A DNA stretch of 64,000 bases from JASHSH01 sp036490215. Lineage in GTDB: Bacteria; Pseudomonadota; Alphaproteobacteria; Rhodospirillales; Magnetospirillaceae. Location of the stretch: contig DASXEH010000006.1 in assembly GCA_036490215.1 (NCBI GenBank), positions 1 to 64,000 on the forward strand. Direction: 5' to 3'. This document shows positions 8,652 through 18,800 of this stretch, one piece after another; position 1 is the stretch's first letter, and the number at the start of each line of letters is the position of its first letter. The notes below the pieces were generated by a model, which was given only the letters and a program-made list of their open reading frames with translations, was not told where the DNA came from and ran no database searches. Made by a program: the position numbers and the translations under genes.

Positions 8652-9494
8652 ATGACGACTGCATACCCAGCGCGCCAGCGCCTCACGCCACGTCAGGTCC
8701 GCCTGCTGGCCATCGTTGCCCAAGAAGGCTTTGTGTCGGTGGCGGAGAGCGCAAAGCGCTTCAACGTCTCGGACATGACCATCCGCCGCGATCTCCACCG
8801 CCTCGAAGAAAGCGGCGAAGTATTGCGCACTCATGGCGGCGCCTTCGCGAAACCCGTCGCCGGCGCGCGCACGCTCGAACCCAGTTTCAATCAGCGCGAA
8901 CGCGAAAATCAAACGGCCAAACAGGCCATCGGCCGCGCCGCCGCCGCGATGGTGCGTCCCGGTGAAGCGATCGGACTCGATCTCGGCACGACAGCGCTGG
9001 AGATGGCGCGGTCGCTATCGTCGTCGAACGGCATCAGCGTTTTCACCAATAGTCTGCGCGCGGCTCTGGCCTTGGCCGACAACAACGTCACCACCTACAT
9101 TCCGGGCGGCCAACTACGCAAACCCGAGATGTCGGTCTGCGGCAGCATCACCCTCGCCCAACTCGAAAACTATCGCCTCGACCGCGTCTTCCTGGGCATC
9201 TCGGGCATCACGGCTGATGGTGTCTTCGACTATTCGGTTGAAGAGACCGAGATCAAACGCCTCTATATCCGCCAAGGCACCGAAGTGATCGTGCTGGCCG
9301 ACTCAAGCAAGTTCGATCACTGGTCTCTGGTGAAGGTTGCCGAACTCGAGCGGATCCATGTGCTCGTGACTGATCGAGCGCCCGGTGGCGCCTTGGGCGA
9401 CGCTTTGGTAAAAGCCCGAACCCGCATCGTCGTCGCCGATCGCGATCTCTCGGTTGCGCCGGCGGAATTGGCGCCACACATCGCGACCGCTTGA
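8652..9494 (+). CDS. DeoR/GlpR family transcriptional regulator
   Basis: Sugar-phosphate-responsive repressor of 280 residues. The N-terminal winged helix-turn-helix (about residues 10-65) carries the family recognition segment FNVSDMTIRRDLHRLEESG followed by a HGGA wing. The C-terminal effector domain has the phosphosugar-binding GTT motif (DLGTTALEMAR) and the YxPGGQLRKPEMS and FLGISGITADGVF segments. A phosphorylated product of the divergent FGGY kinase is the natural effector candidate. It heads a plus-strand operon with the SDR and amidase genes. The inverted repeat at 8581-8620 is its probable operator. The family assignment is secure; the effector is inferred. Confidence 0.93.
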   Translation: MTTAYPARQRLTPRQVRLLAIVAQEGFVSVAESAKRFNVSDMTIRRDLHRLEESGEVLRTHGGAFAKPVAGARTLEPSFNQRERENQTAKQAIGRAAAAMVRPGEAIGLDLGTTALEMARSLSSSNGISVFTNSLRAALALADNNVTTYIPGGQLRKPEMSVCGSITLAQLENYRLDRVFLGISGITADGVFDYSVEETEIKRLYIRQGTEVIVLADSSKFDHWSLVKVAELERIHVLVTDRAPGGALGDALVKARTRIVVADRDLSVAPAELAPHIATA

Positions 9495-9498
9495 AGAG

Positions 9499-10311
9499 AT
9501 GAGCCGTTTCACCAACAAAGTCGCAATCGTCACCGGCGGCGGTGGCGGTATCGGCCGCGCAACGTGCAAACGTCTCTCGTCGGAAGGCGCCGCAATCGTC
9601 GCCTATGATCTCAAATCGGATGCAGCTGCCGAGACAGTGGCCGAGATCGTCAACGCCGGCGGCAAAGCCATCGGGATCGGCGGCGACATTCTATCGGAAC
9701 TCGACATCCAGTGCGCGACCGACGCCGCTCTGAAGGCCTTTGGCACAATCGACGTTCTGGTCAACAACGCGGCCTTCACGATCAAGCCGCGCCTTGACGA
9801 CGTGTCGCCAGAGGATTGGGATCGCGAAGTCGATATCACGCTCAAGGGTGCTTATCTGGTGACGCGTGCGATCCTGCCAGCCATGGTCAAACAAGGCCGT
9901 GGCGCAATCGTCAATATCGGCTCGGTCAACGGACTCAAATATTTTGGCAACCCCGCCTATAGTGCGGCCAAGGCCGGCCTGATCAGCCTGACGCAGTCCG
10001 TCGCGATCGAATACGGCCGGCACGGCGTTCGCGCCAACATGGTCAGCCCCGGCACGATCCAGACCAACGCCCCCGCTTGGGTGGCGCGTCAGAAGAAGGA
10101 TCCCAAGATCTTCGACAAACTGGCGCGCTGGTATCCTGTGGGTCGCGTCGGCAAGCCCGAGGACATCGCCGCTGCCATCGCCTTCCTCGCCTCCGATGAA
10201 GCAGCGTTCATCACCGGCACAAATCTGGTGGTCGATGGCGGCGTGACAGCAGGCATGGGCGTGATGACTGATGAAATCATGGTCGAACAGGACGACGCGA
10301 AGCAAAAATAA
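9499..10311 (+). CDS. SDR family NAD(P)-dependent oxidoreductase
   Basis: Classical short-chain dehydrogenase of 270 residues. The cofactor motif is VTGGGGGIGRA (residues 11-21) and the NNAA motif is near 89. The catalytic set is Ser142, Tyr154 and Lys158 (YSAAK). Asp37 at the end of the second strand favours NAD over NADP by family rule. The ATG at 9499 follows a GAAGAG site, four bases after the regulator's stop; in-frame codons further upstream fall inside the regulator gene. In the context of an FGGY kinase it probably oxidises a sugar or polyol. The substrate is unknown. Confidence 0.92.
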   Translation: MSRFTNKVAIVTGGGGGIGRATCKRLSSEGAAIVAYDLKSDAAAETVAEIVNAGGKAIGIGGDILSELDIQCATDAALKAFGTIDVLVNNAAFTIKPRLDDVSPEDWDREVDITLKGAYLVTRAILPAMVKQGRGAIVNIGSVNGLKYFGNPAYSAAKAGLISLTQSVAIEYGRHGVRANMVSPGTIQTNAPAWVARQKKDPKIFDKLARWYPVGRVGKPEDIAAAIAFLASDEAAFITGTNLVVDGGVTAGMGVMTDEIMVEQDDAKQK

Positions 10312-10341
10312 GAGACCTTTATTTCATACAGGGAGAGACCG

Positions 10342-11823
10342 ATGGCATTGGCAGATGATCTCGCTTATATGACCGCCTCCGAGATGGCCTTACACATCCG
10401 GCGTAGGGACTTCTCTCCTGTTGAAGTCATCGACGCCTCGATCGAGCGCATCGAAAAGCGCAACGCCGGCCTCAACGCTTTCATCTTCAAGGGCTACGAC
10501 GACGCGCGCAAAGAAGCAAAAGCCGCCGAAAAGGCTTTGTTGACCGGCGCCGAATTGGGGCCGCTCCATGGCGTGCCCACGGCGATCAAGGACCTGTTCG
10601 ATTTCAAGCCAGGCTGGCCCTACACCTTCGGCGGTGTGCGCGCGATGAAAGATTGTATCGCCCATTGGCACTGCGTTTTCGCCGAGCGCATCGAAAAAGG
10701 CGGCGCGATCATTCTCGGTAAGACCAACAGCCCAACCATGGGCCTGCGCGGTACCACCGACAACTATCTCTTCGGTCCCTCCCGCAACCCATTCAACCCG
10801 AGTAAGAATACGGGTGGCTCATCCGGCGGCAGCGCCGCCGCTGTGGCCGATGGATTGGTGCCCTTTGCGGAAGGCACGGATGCGGGTGGATCGATTCGTA
10901 TCCCCGCCGCATGGTGCGGCGTCGTCGGCTATCGCGCATCGGTCGGCCGCATCCCTGTGGTGATGCGCCCCAATGCGTTCGGCGGCGATCTTCCTTACGT
11001 CTTCGAGGGTCCCATCAGCCGTACGGTCGAAGATGCCGCCTTAGCCCTCAACGTATTGGCGGGTTACGATTCCCGCGATCCTCTCAGTATCGAGACCGAT
11101 GAGGACTTCGTCGCTGCTACGCGGCGATCCATCAAGGGTTGGAAGATTGCCTACAGCCCCGACCTCGATATTTATCCGGTCGCCGCCGAAGTGCGCGCGA
11201 CCATGGACAAAGCTGTCGAGGCATTCGCAGAAGCCGGCGCCACGGTCGAGCGGGTTAAGCTTGGCCTCAAACGGACACAGATGGAACTTTCCGACGCCTG
11301 GTGCCGGCTGATGCAGCCCCTGAACCTCGGCGGCCTCGAAGGTATGAAGGCCGCCGGCATCGATTTACTGGGGAAACATCGTGACGATTTCCCGCCGGAC
11401 TATCTGCATTGGATCGAAGTCGGTCAGAAGCTGACGGCAATGGACATCGTCCATGACCAAGCGATCCGTTCGGAAGTCTATGACGCGCTCCAGGGCGTTC
11501 TTGCCAATCACGACGTTCTCGTCTCGCCGACTTTGGCTTGCATGCCGGTCGACAATTTGACGAATGGCGAAACCCGCGGCCCCACATCGATCAATGGTGA
11601 AAACATCGATCCATTGATCGGCTGGTGTATGACGTTCATCACCAATTTCAGCGGCCATCCGTCGATTTCGATTCCAGCCGGCATGAGCGGTGGTTTGCCT
11701 GTGGGCATGCATATCCTTGGGCGACTGCGCGCCGACTCGGATGTCCTTGCCGCCGCGGCCGCGTTCGAGCGGCTGCGTCCTTGGAAGGATACCTATCGGA
11801 TCTGCGCCGAGCGAAAGCTCTAA
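10342..11823 (+). CDS. Amidase signature family amidase
   Basis: Amide hydrolase of 493 residues using the Ser-cisSer-Lys triad. Lys83 lies in AIKDLFD, the cis-Ser in GGSSGGS (about residue 160) and the nucleophile Ser184 in DAGGSIRIPA. The full signature block is intact. It follows a GGGAGAGA ribosome site and is third in the plus-strand operon after the DeoR regulator and SDR. Family members hydrolyse many amides, and GatA is a relative, but no GatB/GatC neighbours are present, so a catabolic amidase is likelier. Its stop overlaps the stop of the convergent D-aminoacylase by four bases. Confidence 0.92.
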   Translation: MALADDLAYMTASEMALHIRRRDFSPVEVIDASIERIEKRNAGLNAFIFKGYDDARKEAKAAEKALLTGAELGPLHGVPTAIKDLFDFKPGWPYTFGGVRAMKDCIAHWHCVFAERIEKGGAIILGKTNSPTMGLRGTTDNYLFGPSRNPFNPSKNTGGSSGGSAAAVADGLVPFAEGTDAGGSIRIPAAWCGVVGYRASVGRIPVVMRPNAFGGDLPYVFEGPISRTVEDAALALNVLAGYDSRDPLSIETDEDFVAATRRSIKGWKIAYSPDLDIYPVAAEVRATMDKAVEAFAEAGATVERVKLGLKRTQMELSDAWCRLMQPLNLGGLEGMKAAGIDLLGKHRDDFPPDYLHWIEVGQKLTAMDIVHDQAIRSEVYDALQGVLANHDVLVSPTLACMPVDNLTNGETRGPTSINGENIDPLIGWCMTFITNFSGHPSISIPAGMSGGLPVGMHILGRLRADSDVLAAAAAFERLRPWKDTYRICAERKL

Positions 11824-13286
11824 TGCGTGACGCGGCCGCGCAGCAGCCGGCCGGCCCGCTGCGTCACGCCGTCCGCGCGGGTATAGCTGAGCACGCCGTT
11901 GACGATGACACGCTCGATGCCGTTCGCGGGCTTGATCGGATCGGCGAAGGTGGCCGTATCGCCGATTTTCGCCGGATCGAAGAGAACGAGGTCTGCGGCA
12001 TAGCCTTCGCGCAGTAAACCACGGTCTGACAAACCGAAACGCTGCGCCGTCAGACCGGTCATCTTGCGCACGGCTTCTTCGAGAGAGAAGAGTTTGACGT
12101 CGCGCGCATAGTGACCCAGCACGCGCGGGAATGTTCCCCAAAGGCGCGGATGCGGGTGCGAATCTTGCGGTAACCCGTCCGAGCCGATCATGGTGAGCGG
12201 AAAGCGCAGCACGCGGCGCACATCGTCTTCATCCATCTGGAAAAAGATGCCGCCAGCCGGCGACAGTTTCGCCGCTGCTTCTTTCATCGAGCAACCCCAC
12301 TCCTTGGCGATCTCGCCCAAGTCACGGCCGCTCATTTCCGGATAAGGCTCGCACCAGCTGACCATCGTCTTGATATCGTCTTGGACGAAGCGTGGATCGA
12401 GCACTGTCGATCCCGCCGTGTAGGGATAAGCATCAAGACCGATCGGTTGCTTCGCGGCTGCCTGCTCAATATAGGGCAAGGTCTGTTGGGTACGGCCCCA
12501 ATTGGCGCGGCCAGCGCATTTGTGATGCGAGACGATCACCGGCACCTGGGCGCGGCTGGCCGTGGTAAAGGTCTCTTCGAGCGAGTCCATTACTCGATCG
12601 TGCTCGTTGCGCATATGCGTCGCGTACACCCCGCCGTATTCCGGCAGCAGTTCGGCTAACGCCACGACCTCATCGGCATCGGATGGCGCGTTGATCGGAT
12701 AGTAAAGTCCGGTCGAGAAGCCGCTCGCCCCATCTGATAGAGCGCCATTCAAAAGATCGCGCATCGCCAAGACGGTCTTCCGATCGGCAATGCCCAAGGG
12801 ATCGTCCATCGTCTGCACACGCAAGGTGCCATGACCGATCAGCGAGACCACATTCACCGATGGCACTACGTCGGCCAGCCGATCGGCATATTCTCCGAAA
12901 TGACGGAACTCGAAGGCCTCACGCGGCCCCAGCAAGTTGAGAGGCGGTGGCGGCGAAGCGCCGTTCAACGTGAGCGGCGCAAGGCTGATGCCGCAGTTGC
13001 CCACCACAACGGTGGTCACACCTTGACTAATCTTGAACGGCATATCGGGCCGATCGATCACGACACGATCGTCATGGGTATGCGCGTCGATAAAGCCTGG
13101 TGCCAGCGCCAACCCGTCCGCCTCAATCACCGCATGGCTGTGGCTTGGCGGAATCGTTCCAGCCGGTTCGATACGCGCGATCGATCCGCCGTGGACTGCC
13201 AGATCACCCGGATGCCCAGCAGCACCCGTCCCGTCCAGCAACAGCGCGTTGCGGATCAGGATTTCATAGAAAACAGGACTGGGCAT
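11820..13286 (-). CDS. N-acyl-D-amino-acid deacylase (D-aminoacylase) family amidohydrolase
   Basis: Zinc amidohydrolase of 488 residues that removes the acyl group from N-acyl-D-amino acids. Signatures are the HxH motif FIDAHTHDD (His69, His71), the unusual cysteine zinc ligand in VVGNCGIS (Cys98), VIVSHHKCAG with further metal-site histidines, and IGSDGLP with the catalytic Asp. The PGFIDAHTH opening is typical for the D-aminoacylase/dihydroorotase group. Convergent with the amidase, it may share an N-acyl substrate pathway with it. A GGAG site lies about ten bases before the ATG at 13286. Specificity (D-Glu, D-Asp, broad) cannot be told from sequence. Confidence 0.9.
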   Translation of the reverse strand: MPSPVFYEILIRNALLLDGTGAAGHPGDLAVHGGSIARIEPAGTIPPSHSHAVIEADGLALAPGFIDAHTHDDRVVIDRPDMPFKISQGVTTVVVGNCGISLAPLTLNGASPPPPLNLLGPREAFEFRHFGEYADRLADVVPSVNVVSLIGHGTLRVQTMDDPLGIADRKTVLAMRDLLNGALSDGASGFSTGLYYPINAPSDADEVVALAELLPEYGGVYATHMRNEHDRVMDSLEETFTTASRAQVPVIVSHHKCAGRANWGRTQQTLPYIEQAAAKQPIGLDAYPYTAGSTVLDPRFVQDDIKTMVSWCEPYPEMSGRDLGEIAKEWGCSMKEAAAKLSPAGGIFFQMDEDDVRRVLRFPLTMIGSDGLPQDSHPHPRLWGTFPRVLGHYARDVKLFSLEEAVRKMTGLTAQRFGLSDRGLLREGYAADLVLFDPAKIGDTATFADPIKPANGIERVIVNGVLSYTRADGVTQRAGRLLRGRVTH

Positions 13287-13355
13287 TGAAACTCATCTCC
13301 GGGCGGGCACCCATCCTATACAGGCTCGGAGACGATGGACGCAATCGGTCTTCGG

Positions 13356-14096
13356 TCAGTTTGGGCGTGGCAAAGCCATGGCGCCATAAATAGGCACGCC
13401 GTCGACCATCCGCTTCGCTAGGTAGAGATTGACGCCGCGATGCGGACACTTGGCTTCGGCCGTCGCAAGGATGAAGCCAGCGGCGAGCATCGTATCGATG
13501 TCACGACGATCCTGCTCGGAGTGATATTCGAGATAGAGCATGTCCACACGCGGCAGCATGGCCGCAATGTCGTTCAGAATCGGTACCTCGCATCCCTCAG
13601 TGTCGATCTTCAGCACCGAGATGCGATCGACGTTCAGTTCCGACAGAACCGACGACGCGCGGCGCAGCTTGATCGTCTCATAGGCGTCACCCGTCTCGAT
13701 GCTTTTGATCACCGAGTTCTGCATTTGCTGATGACGCCCGGTATAAAGCGGCACGTCGCAGTCACGGCTGAACAACCCGAACTGATAGGTTTCGACATTC
13801 GCGAGGCCTGTCAGATTCTGTTTGAGAAATCCGTAGTTCTCGGCTGAAGGCTCGAAACAAATCATGCGGCGCGGTGTCTGGGTCAGGAAATGCAGCGCCG
13901 AAGCACCGATATTGGCGCCGACATCGACGATGGTATCGAGAACATAGCCTTGCGGCCGCGCCGTTGCCGGATAGGCCTTGCCGGACAGGATATCTTGAAT
14001 CGCCGGCCGCAACTTGTTGTTGGGGTCGGCGTAGTGCAACTCGCGTTCACCCCAATTGGTGACCAGTTTCAGAACTCTCAAGCCGTTGTCCGCCAT
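13356..14096 (-). CDS. FkbM family SAM-dependent methyltransferase (1)
   Basis: Predicted O-methyltransferase of 246 residues. The SAM-binding motif I is DTIVDVGANIGASALHF and the acidic motif II is ICFEPSAENY. The family hallmark KIDTEGCEVPIL follows, then LYLEYHSE. FkbM-type enzymes methylate hydroxyls on polyketides and on sugars of glycans. An AGGAGG site lies five bases before the start. It is the last gene of a minus-strand operon running from the four-module glycosyltransferase through two other methyltransferases, so a glycan O-methylation role fits the context. The acceptor is unknown. Confidence 0.9.
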   Translation of the reverse strand: MADNGLRVLKLVTNWGERELHYADPNNKLRPAIQDILSGKAYPATARPQGYVLDTIVDVGANIGASALHFLTQTPRRMICFEPSAENYGFLKQNLTGLANVETYQFGLFSRDCDVPLYTGRHQQMQNSVIKSIETGDAYETIKLRRASSVLSELNVDRISVLKIDTEGCEVPILNDIAAMLPRVDMLYLEYHSEQDRRDIDTMLAAGFILATAEAKCPHRGVNLYLAKRMVDGVPIYGAMALPRPN

Positions 14097-14124
14097 GTCC
14101 GCCTCCTATCGCCTCGTCAGTCGC

Positions 14125-14976
14125 CTACTCGGCGTTCGGTTTGACGAAATGTTCGGGCCAATATTTCGCGATCTGCTCGGGCGTGCTGTAGAGCACGTTG
14201 GCAATATAGCGGCTGCGAATCTTCGTCGCCGGCGGCACGAATTTCGGCATGACCCCGCTGTAGTAGAGCGTGAAGGTCGAATAGCCGAGACCCTCCATAT
14301 AGCCGCGGAAGCTTTCCTGCGAACAGTTCATCTTTTCCAGGCCGAACTCGTGCAACTCGGAAACGACGAAAGGCACCGCCGCCTTTGCGAGTAGCTTGCG
14401 CGCGCCTTCCAGAACGCGTTGATCGGCGCCTTCGGTATCGACCTTGATCAATTTCGGCGTCAGCAACTTCTGGCGGACGATTTCATCGTCGAGGGTCGTT
14501 GCCTGAACCTGCATCACCTTCTTCTGCGCCTGGCTGCGCACATTCCCGGGAAACTGCGCCGGATCCCACAACGCGTTGCCGCCGCTGTCGTCGCTGTTGA
14601 TGAAGAACTCGACCGTGCCCGGCTTATCAGTGACCGGACTCTCGATTAGGGTGCATTGGGTATAGCCATTGATCGCGGAGTTGTTGGTGAGCCGCGCGCG
14701 ATTGGCCGGATCGGGCTCGAAGCTGACAACGCGGCCGTTTGACCCGACCAGGGTCGCGGCCAGAATCGTGAAGAAGCCGACATTAGCGCCGACGTCGATT
14801 ACGGTGTCGCCGTCACGCACCACGCGCAACATCAACTGCGAGATTTCCGGCTCGTAGTATTGACCCTTGGTCACGAAACTCAGGATTGTCTTCTCATTCG
14901 ACAGATTTTCATCAAGATCGAGCTTCATGGTGCGCTGATTGGCGCCGCCATGAACATTGAACGTAAAAACCGACAT
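14125..14976 (-). CDS. FkbM family SAM-dependent methyltransferase (2)
   Basis: 283-residue relative of the neighbouring FkbM enzymes. Motif I is DTVIDVGANVGFFTILA, the acidic loop is VVSFEPDPANRARL, and the hallmark is IKVDTEGADQRVLEGA. A C-terminal extension of about 60 residues after VVSELHEFG includes a TFTLYYSGVMPKF segment, absent from the first copy, and may shape the acceptor site. It is divergent enough from copies 1 and 3 that a recent duplication is unlikely; three distinct methylation targets are possible. The start has a GGAGG site. Spacing is 28 bases to the downstream gene and 41 to the upstream one, consistent with one transcript. Confidence 0.9.
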   Translation of the reverse strand: MSVFTFNVHGGANQRTMKLDLDENLSNEKTILSFVTKGQYYEPEISQLMLRVVRDGDTVIDVGANVGFFTILAATLVGSNGRVVSFEPDPANRARLTNNSAINGYTQCTLIESPVTDKPGTVEFFINSDDSGGNALWDPAQFPGNVRSQAQKKVMQVQATTLDDEIVRQKLLTPKLIKVDTEGADQRVLEGARKLLAKAAVPFVVSELHEFGLEKMNCSQESFRGYMEGLGYSTFTLYYSGVMPKFVPPATKIRSRYIANVLYSTPEQIAKYWPEHFVKPNAE

Positions 14977-15017
14977 CGGGATTCAACCTCCGGCGTTAAG
15001 TCTTGGCGTGTGGGCCA

Positions 15018-15824
15018 TTACCGGCTCCAGCACGCGAGCCAATTCATATGAGACGGACGGAACTCACAAAGCGCCAGCCAGCGATCGATGCTGTTGAGTC
15101 CGCGAAGTTCCGGATACTTGCCCGGATTACGCGCCCCTTCCTCGATTACCTCGATCGAATGGGTCGCCTTGAAACGATCGATGAGCTTTTGCGTCGTGCC
15201 CTTGGATGCGAAATCGTGGCATTCGATGATCAGATCGCAGCGGATGAGCGCCGATGCCGTTGGCGCATCGAGCAAGTCCAGCTCGGCCCCTTCGCAATCC
15301 ATGACGATCAGGCTGCGGGTGCCATCGGCCGCGATCGCGCGCAGCCGTTCCGGGCTGCATTCTCCATCCACTGTCATCCGATCGCCGACCCCATTTTCGT
15401 CTGCCATGGTGCGACAGACCGCTTGAGCCTTGGGATCGATATCAAAAGCGAGAACCTGCGCTGACGGCAGACGCCGCCCGAGGCCGTTCGCATAGTACCC
15501 TTCCGCGCATCCGACATTGACGATACGCGTCGGATTGCGGGCGATGGCCTTCTCGACAGCCGGGTGCAGCTCTTCCTCATAACAGCCTAGGATTTTGGGC
15601 GTCACCTCGCCTTCGCCCCAGGAACTTCTGGCGGGAAGTTTGGTGCCAGCGAACGGCCCATGGGCAACGATAGGTCCGAGGACACGCAGAATCTCTTCGT
15701 TGATTTCGGCACGTCGCGCAAAGGACGCCTGAATCAAAATCTGATTCAGAGAACTGATCCGCGACCGATCAATTTCAGTCAGGACCGGCCGTGGCGGCGC
15801 GATGTAGGCGGGCTCAGCGGACAT
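15018..15824 (-). CDS. SAM-dependent methyltransferase, FkbM-like (3)
   Basis: 268-residue methyltransferase with a more remote FkbM pattern. The SAM motif is RIVNVGCAEGYYANGL, the acidic motif is AFDIDPKAQAV, and the hallmark position reads IVMDCEGAELDLL. A long N-terminal region (about 90 residues, with WGEGEVTPKILGCYEEEL) precedes the Rossmann fold and may bind a partner or acceptor. The ATG at 15824 lies inside the last codons of the giant glycosyltransferase gene (11-base overlap), and an AGGAGGT site is embedded in that gene. Translational coupling is therefore very likely, tying this enzyme to the glycosyltransferase in dosage and probably in pathway. Confidence 0.85.
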   Translation of the reverse strand: MSAEPAYIAPPRPVLTEIDRSRISSLNQILIQASFARRAEINEEILRVLGPIVAHGPFAGTKLPARSSWGEGEVTPKILGCYEEELHPAVEKAIARNPTRIVNVGCAEGYYANGLGRRLPSAQVLAFDIDPKAQAVCRTMADENGVGDRMTVDGECSPERLRAIAADGTRSLIVMDCEGAELDLLDAPTASALIRCDLIIECHDFASKGTTQKLIDRFKATHSIEVIEEGARNPGKYPELRGLNSIDRWLALCEFRPSHMNWLACWSR

Positions 15825-18800
15825 AGGGCAGAACGACCTCCTTCAACTTCATCATTTGGTCAGACCAGCTCATGCCGGCCAGTAAGGCGGCGCCAGCTTG
15901 GCCAATCACAGCTGCCTGCTGACGGTCGCGCCACAGTGTCTCCAGCGCTTCCACCGCTTCCTCGACATCACTTTCGCCCCAGCCATCGGTGAGGAACGTG
16001 CCGTGAGGCGGGACTTTGCTCTGACGCGTAAGCGGAACGCAGGTGTTGTCCTTAATCAGATCAAAATGCCCGGTGTTGGCGGACAGAATGCAGGGCACAC
16101 CCGAGGCCATGCATTCCATCGCCACGAGATTGGTGCCACCCTCGCCGCGATTGGTGAAGAGTCCGGCATCGCACTCGCGCAAGATCGTCGGCATCTGCGA
16201 GTTCGGAACCTGGCCGAGATCGACGAAATTGTCGGCCGGGATTCCGTTTGCCGCTGCCCAGCCCGCGAGATCCGCTTTGCCACCGCTGAAGGGTACGGGT
16301 GCAATTCGATTGTTCCCGGTCAAGGCGCGCGCAAGATCGGGCCAGGGGCTATGCCATGCGGTTACCATCAACGCTTCAGGATGGCGTTCGGCGAATATCC
16401 TGAAAGCGAGAAGCGCAACGTCCTGCCCCTTGCGGTATTCAAGCTTGCCGCCCGAGAAGACGACGAACCGGTCTTTGAACAACCCAGTGCGCGGCGCGGG
16501 ATGAAACAGCGTGCGATCTACACCTTGAAGCACCACTTTGATGGGCGTACCGCAATTGCCTCCGTCCAGGACTTCCTTGTTCCAGGTCGAACCGGCAATC
16601 AGAAGCTCATAGCGCTTGGCACGCTCTTTCACCTGATCGTCGACCGTCGTGTCCTCGATGAACAGCACACCAATGTTGTGCTTGCCGCCTAGGTCGACGT
16701 CATGGGCAGAGGCCACGGCGGTCAAGCGATTGCCCAGCCCATGCAGCACCAGCGACGAGCTGTTGATCTTCTCGCCGCGATGGCCGGCGAGGCCATCGAT
16801 CAGGCGACGCGACGCCTTGATTTCGGGTTGAATCCGCCGACGGCGCATGGCGTCGACAACGATGTTGTCGACATTAAACGGCACCGCGCAGACGGGAACG
16901 ATGTCTTTGTCCTCGGCCCAGCTCATCAGCAGATTGACGCCGTAGACGCCCCAGCCGAAATAGCTCGACATGCCCCATTTGAAAATGACCGGCATGCGAT
17001 TCTGGACGATCTCAGGCTCTGCTGCGATATCGATTCGCGCGGTCGTGCTCGACACCGCACGATCGCGCTTGCTGGCGACTTCCTGAGCCAGATCCTTGGC
17101 GACATTCACGATCACTGCCGGCCAACCGTCCAACGTCTCTTGGCGATACAGACGCATCGTCGGATACCACGGCGAACGCGGTGTGTTGAGCAGCCAACGC
17201 CAATCGGGCGACGTCGGCAACATCACCCAAACCGGGCGACCGAGCGCACCGGCGCAATGGGCCGCAGCCGTGTCAACCGCGATCACAAGATCGAGCTGCT
17301 CCATCAGGGCGGCCGTAGCGGTGAAGCTGGTGAGGCTTGGGCCGGCATCGACGATGGCGGCTTCGGCGTCCGCAAGTTGACCAGCCGCCTCGCCCTTCTG
17401 CAACGACACGAAAGTCACGCCCGGAATCTCGAGCAGCGGCTTCAACGTCTCTAAAGACATCGAACGCCAGCGATCGCCGCTGTGGCCCGGATTGCCGGCC
17501 CAAACGAGGCCGACCTTGAGGCCAGGTGCGTGGGCGAGATCGGGCAAGCCGACACCGCTGCCGACCGGCGCACGCATATAGGGCGTCTCCGCCGGAATCG
17601 TGCCCATCGTCGTGCCCAGCAGACGCGGCAGGCTCAACATCGGCGCATGAACCGCGAAAGCCGGCAGCGGCTGACCGACAGCCACCACCTCGGCAACGCC
17701 GTCAATCGTGCGAACCAGATCGACGAGATCGGCCTGCACTTCGGCAACCACGCGGCCGCCGACCTCGGCGAGATTCGTCAGGTAGCGGGCAAAATGAATT
17801 GTGTCGCCGAACCCCTGCTCCGCATGCACGAGAATCGTCCGTCCGGCCAGCGGTTTGCCATCCCACTCCGGTTGCGGAAAGCTGCGCCGCGCGAAACCTT
17901 GGGCAGCCCAGCGCCATTCATATTCGGCCCAGCCTTCCTTGAAATCGCCGGCCACCAGCAGCACCGTCGCGCGATTGAAGCGCGCATCCGCGCGATTGGG
18001 CTCGATCGCCAAAGCGCGATCGAACGCCACCAGCGCTTCACGCAGACGTCCGAGGCCCTTCATCGCGTTGCCGAGCAGGTTGTAGGCTTCGGCGGATTTG
18101 GGTTCGATCTGCAGTGCGCGGCTGAGGTGAAGAACGGCCGCGTCCAGCTGCCCATCCGCTTTGAGACCCAACGCGTGAACCCGATGAGCGAGCGCCGAAT
18201 TGGGCCGGTCAGCGACCGCACGGTTACTGGCCGCGAGCGCCCTCCCGACGTCCTTTTGCGCGTAATACGCCAAACTCAGATTCGCGGCGGCGTCCGTGCC
18301 CCGAGAATCGGCGTCGGCGGCCTGGGACAGCACAACAATCGCCTCGTCCAACTCGCCGCGGCGTTGGAGCGCGAGGCCGAGATTGTTCAGGGCGTTGGCG
18401 TGCTTTGGCAGAAGTGTCAGGACACGGCGGAAGCAATCGATCGCTTCGGCGTCCTCACCACGCGCGGCATGCATGTTGCCAAGATTGTAGATCGCGCCGA
18501 AGCCATTCGGATTCAGCGCGACCGCGCGGCGATAACTATCCAACGCCGCGGCATTGTCACCTGATTCGCGTTGCGCCACGCCGAGATTGGCCCAAGCCGT
18601 GTCGAGCCTGTCGTCGATCTTCAGTGCTTGTTCGATCAAGACACGGGCCTCGGCGGGGCGCCCTCGCTTGAGCGCGACAACGCCCAGATGATGAAACGCT
18701 TCCGCATGCTCCGGCACCTGCGCGAGGAGCTGGCGTAATACCGCCTCCGCATCGTCATATTTGGCAGCGGCGATCAGTTGCCCGGCCTGGCTGAGCATCT

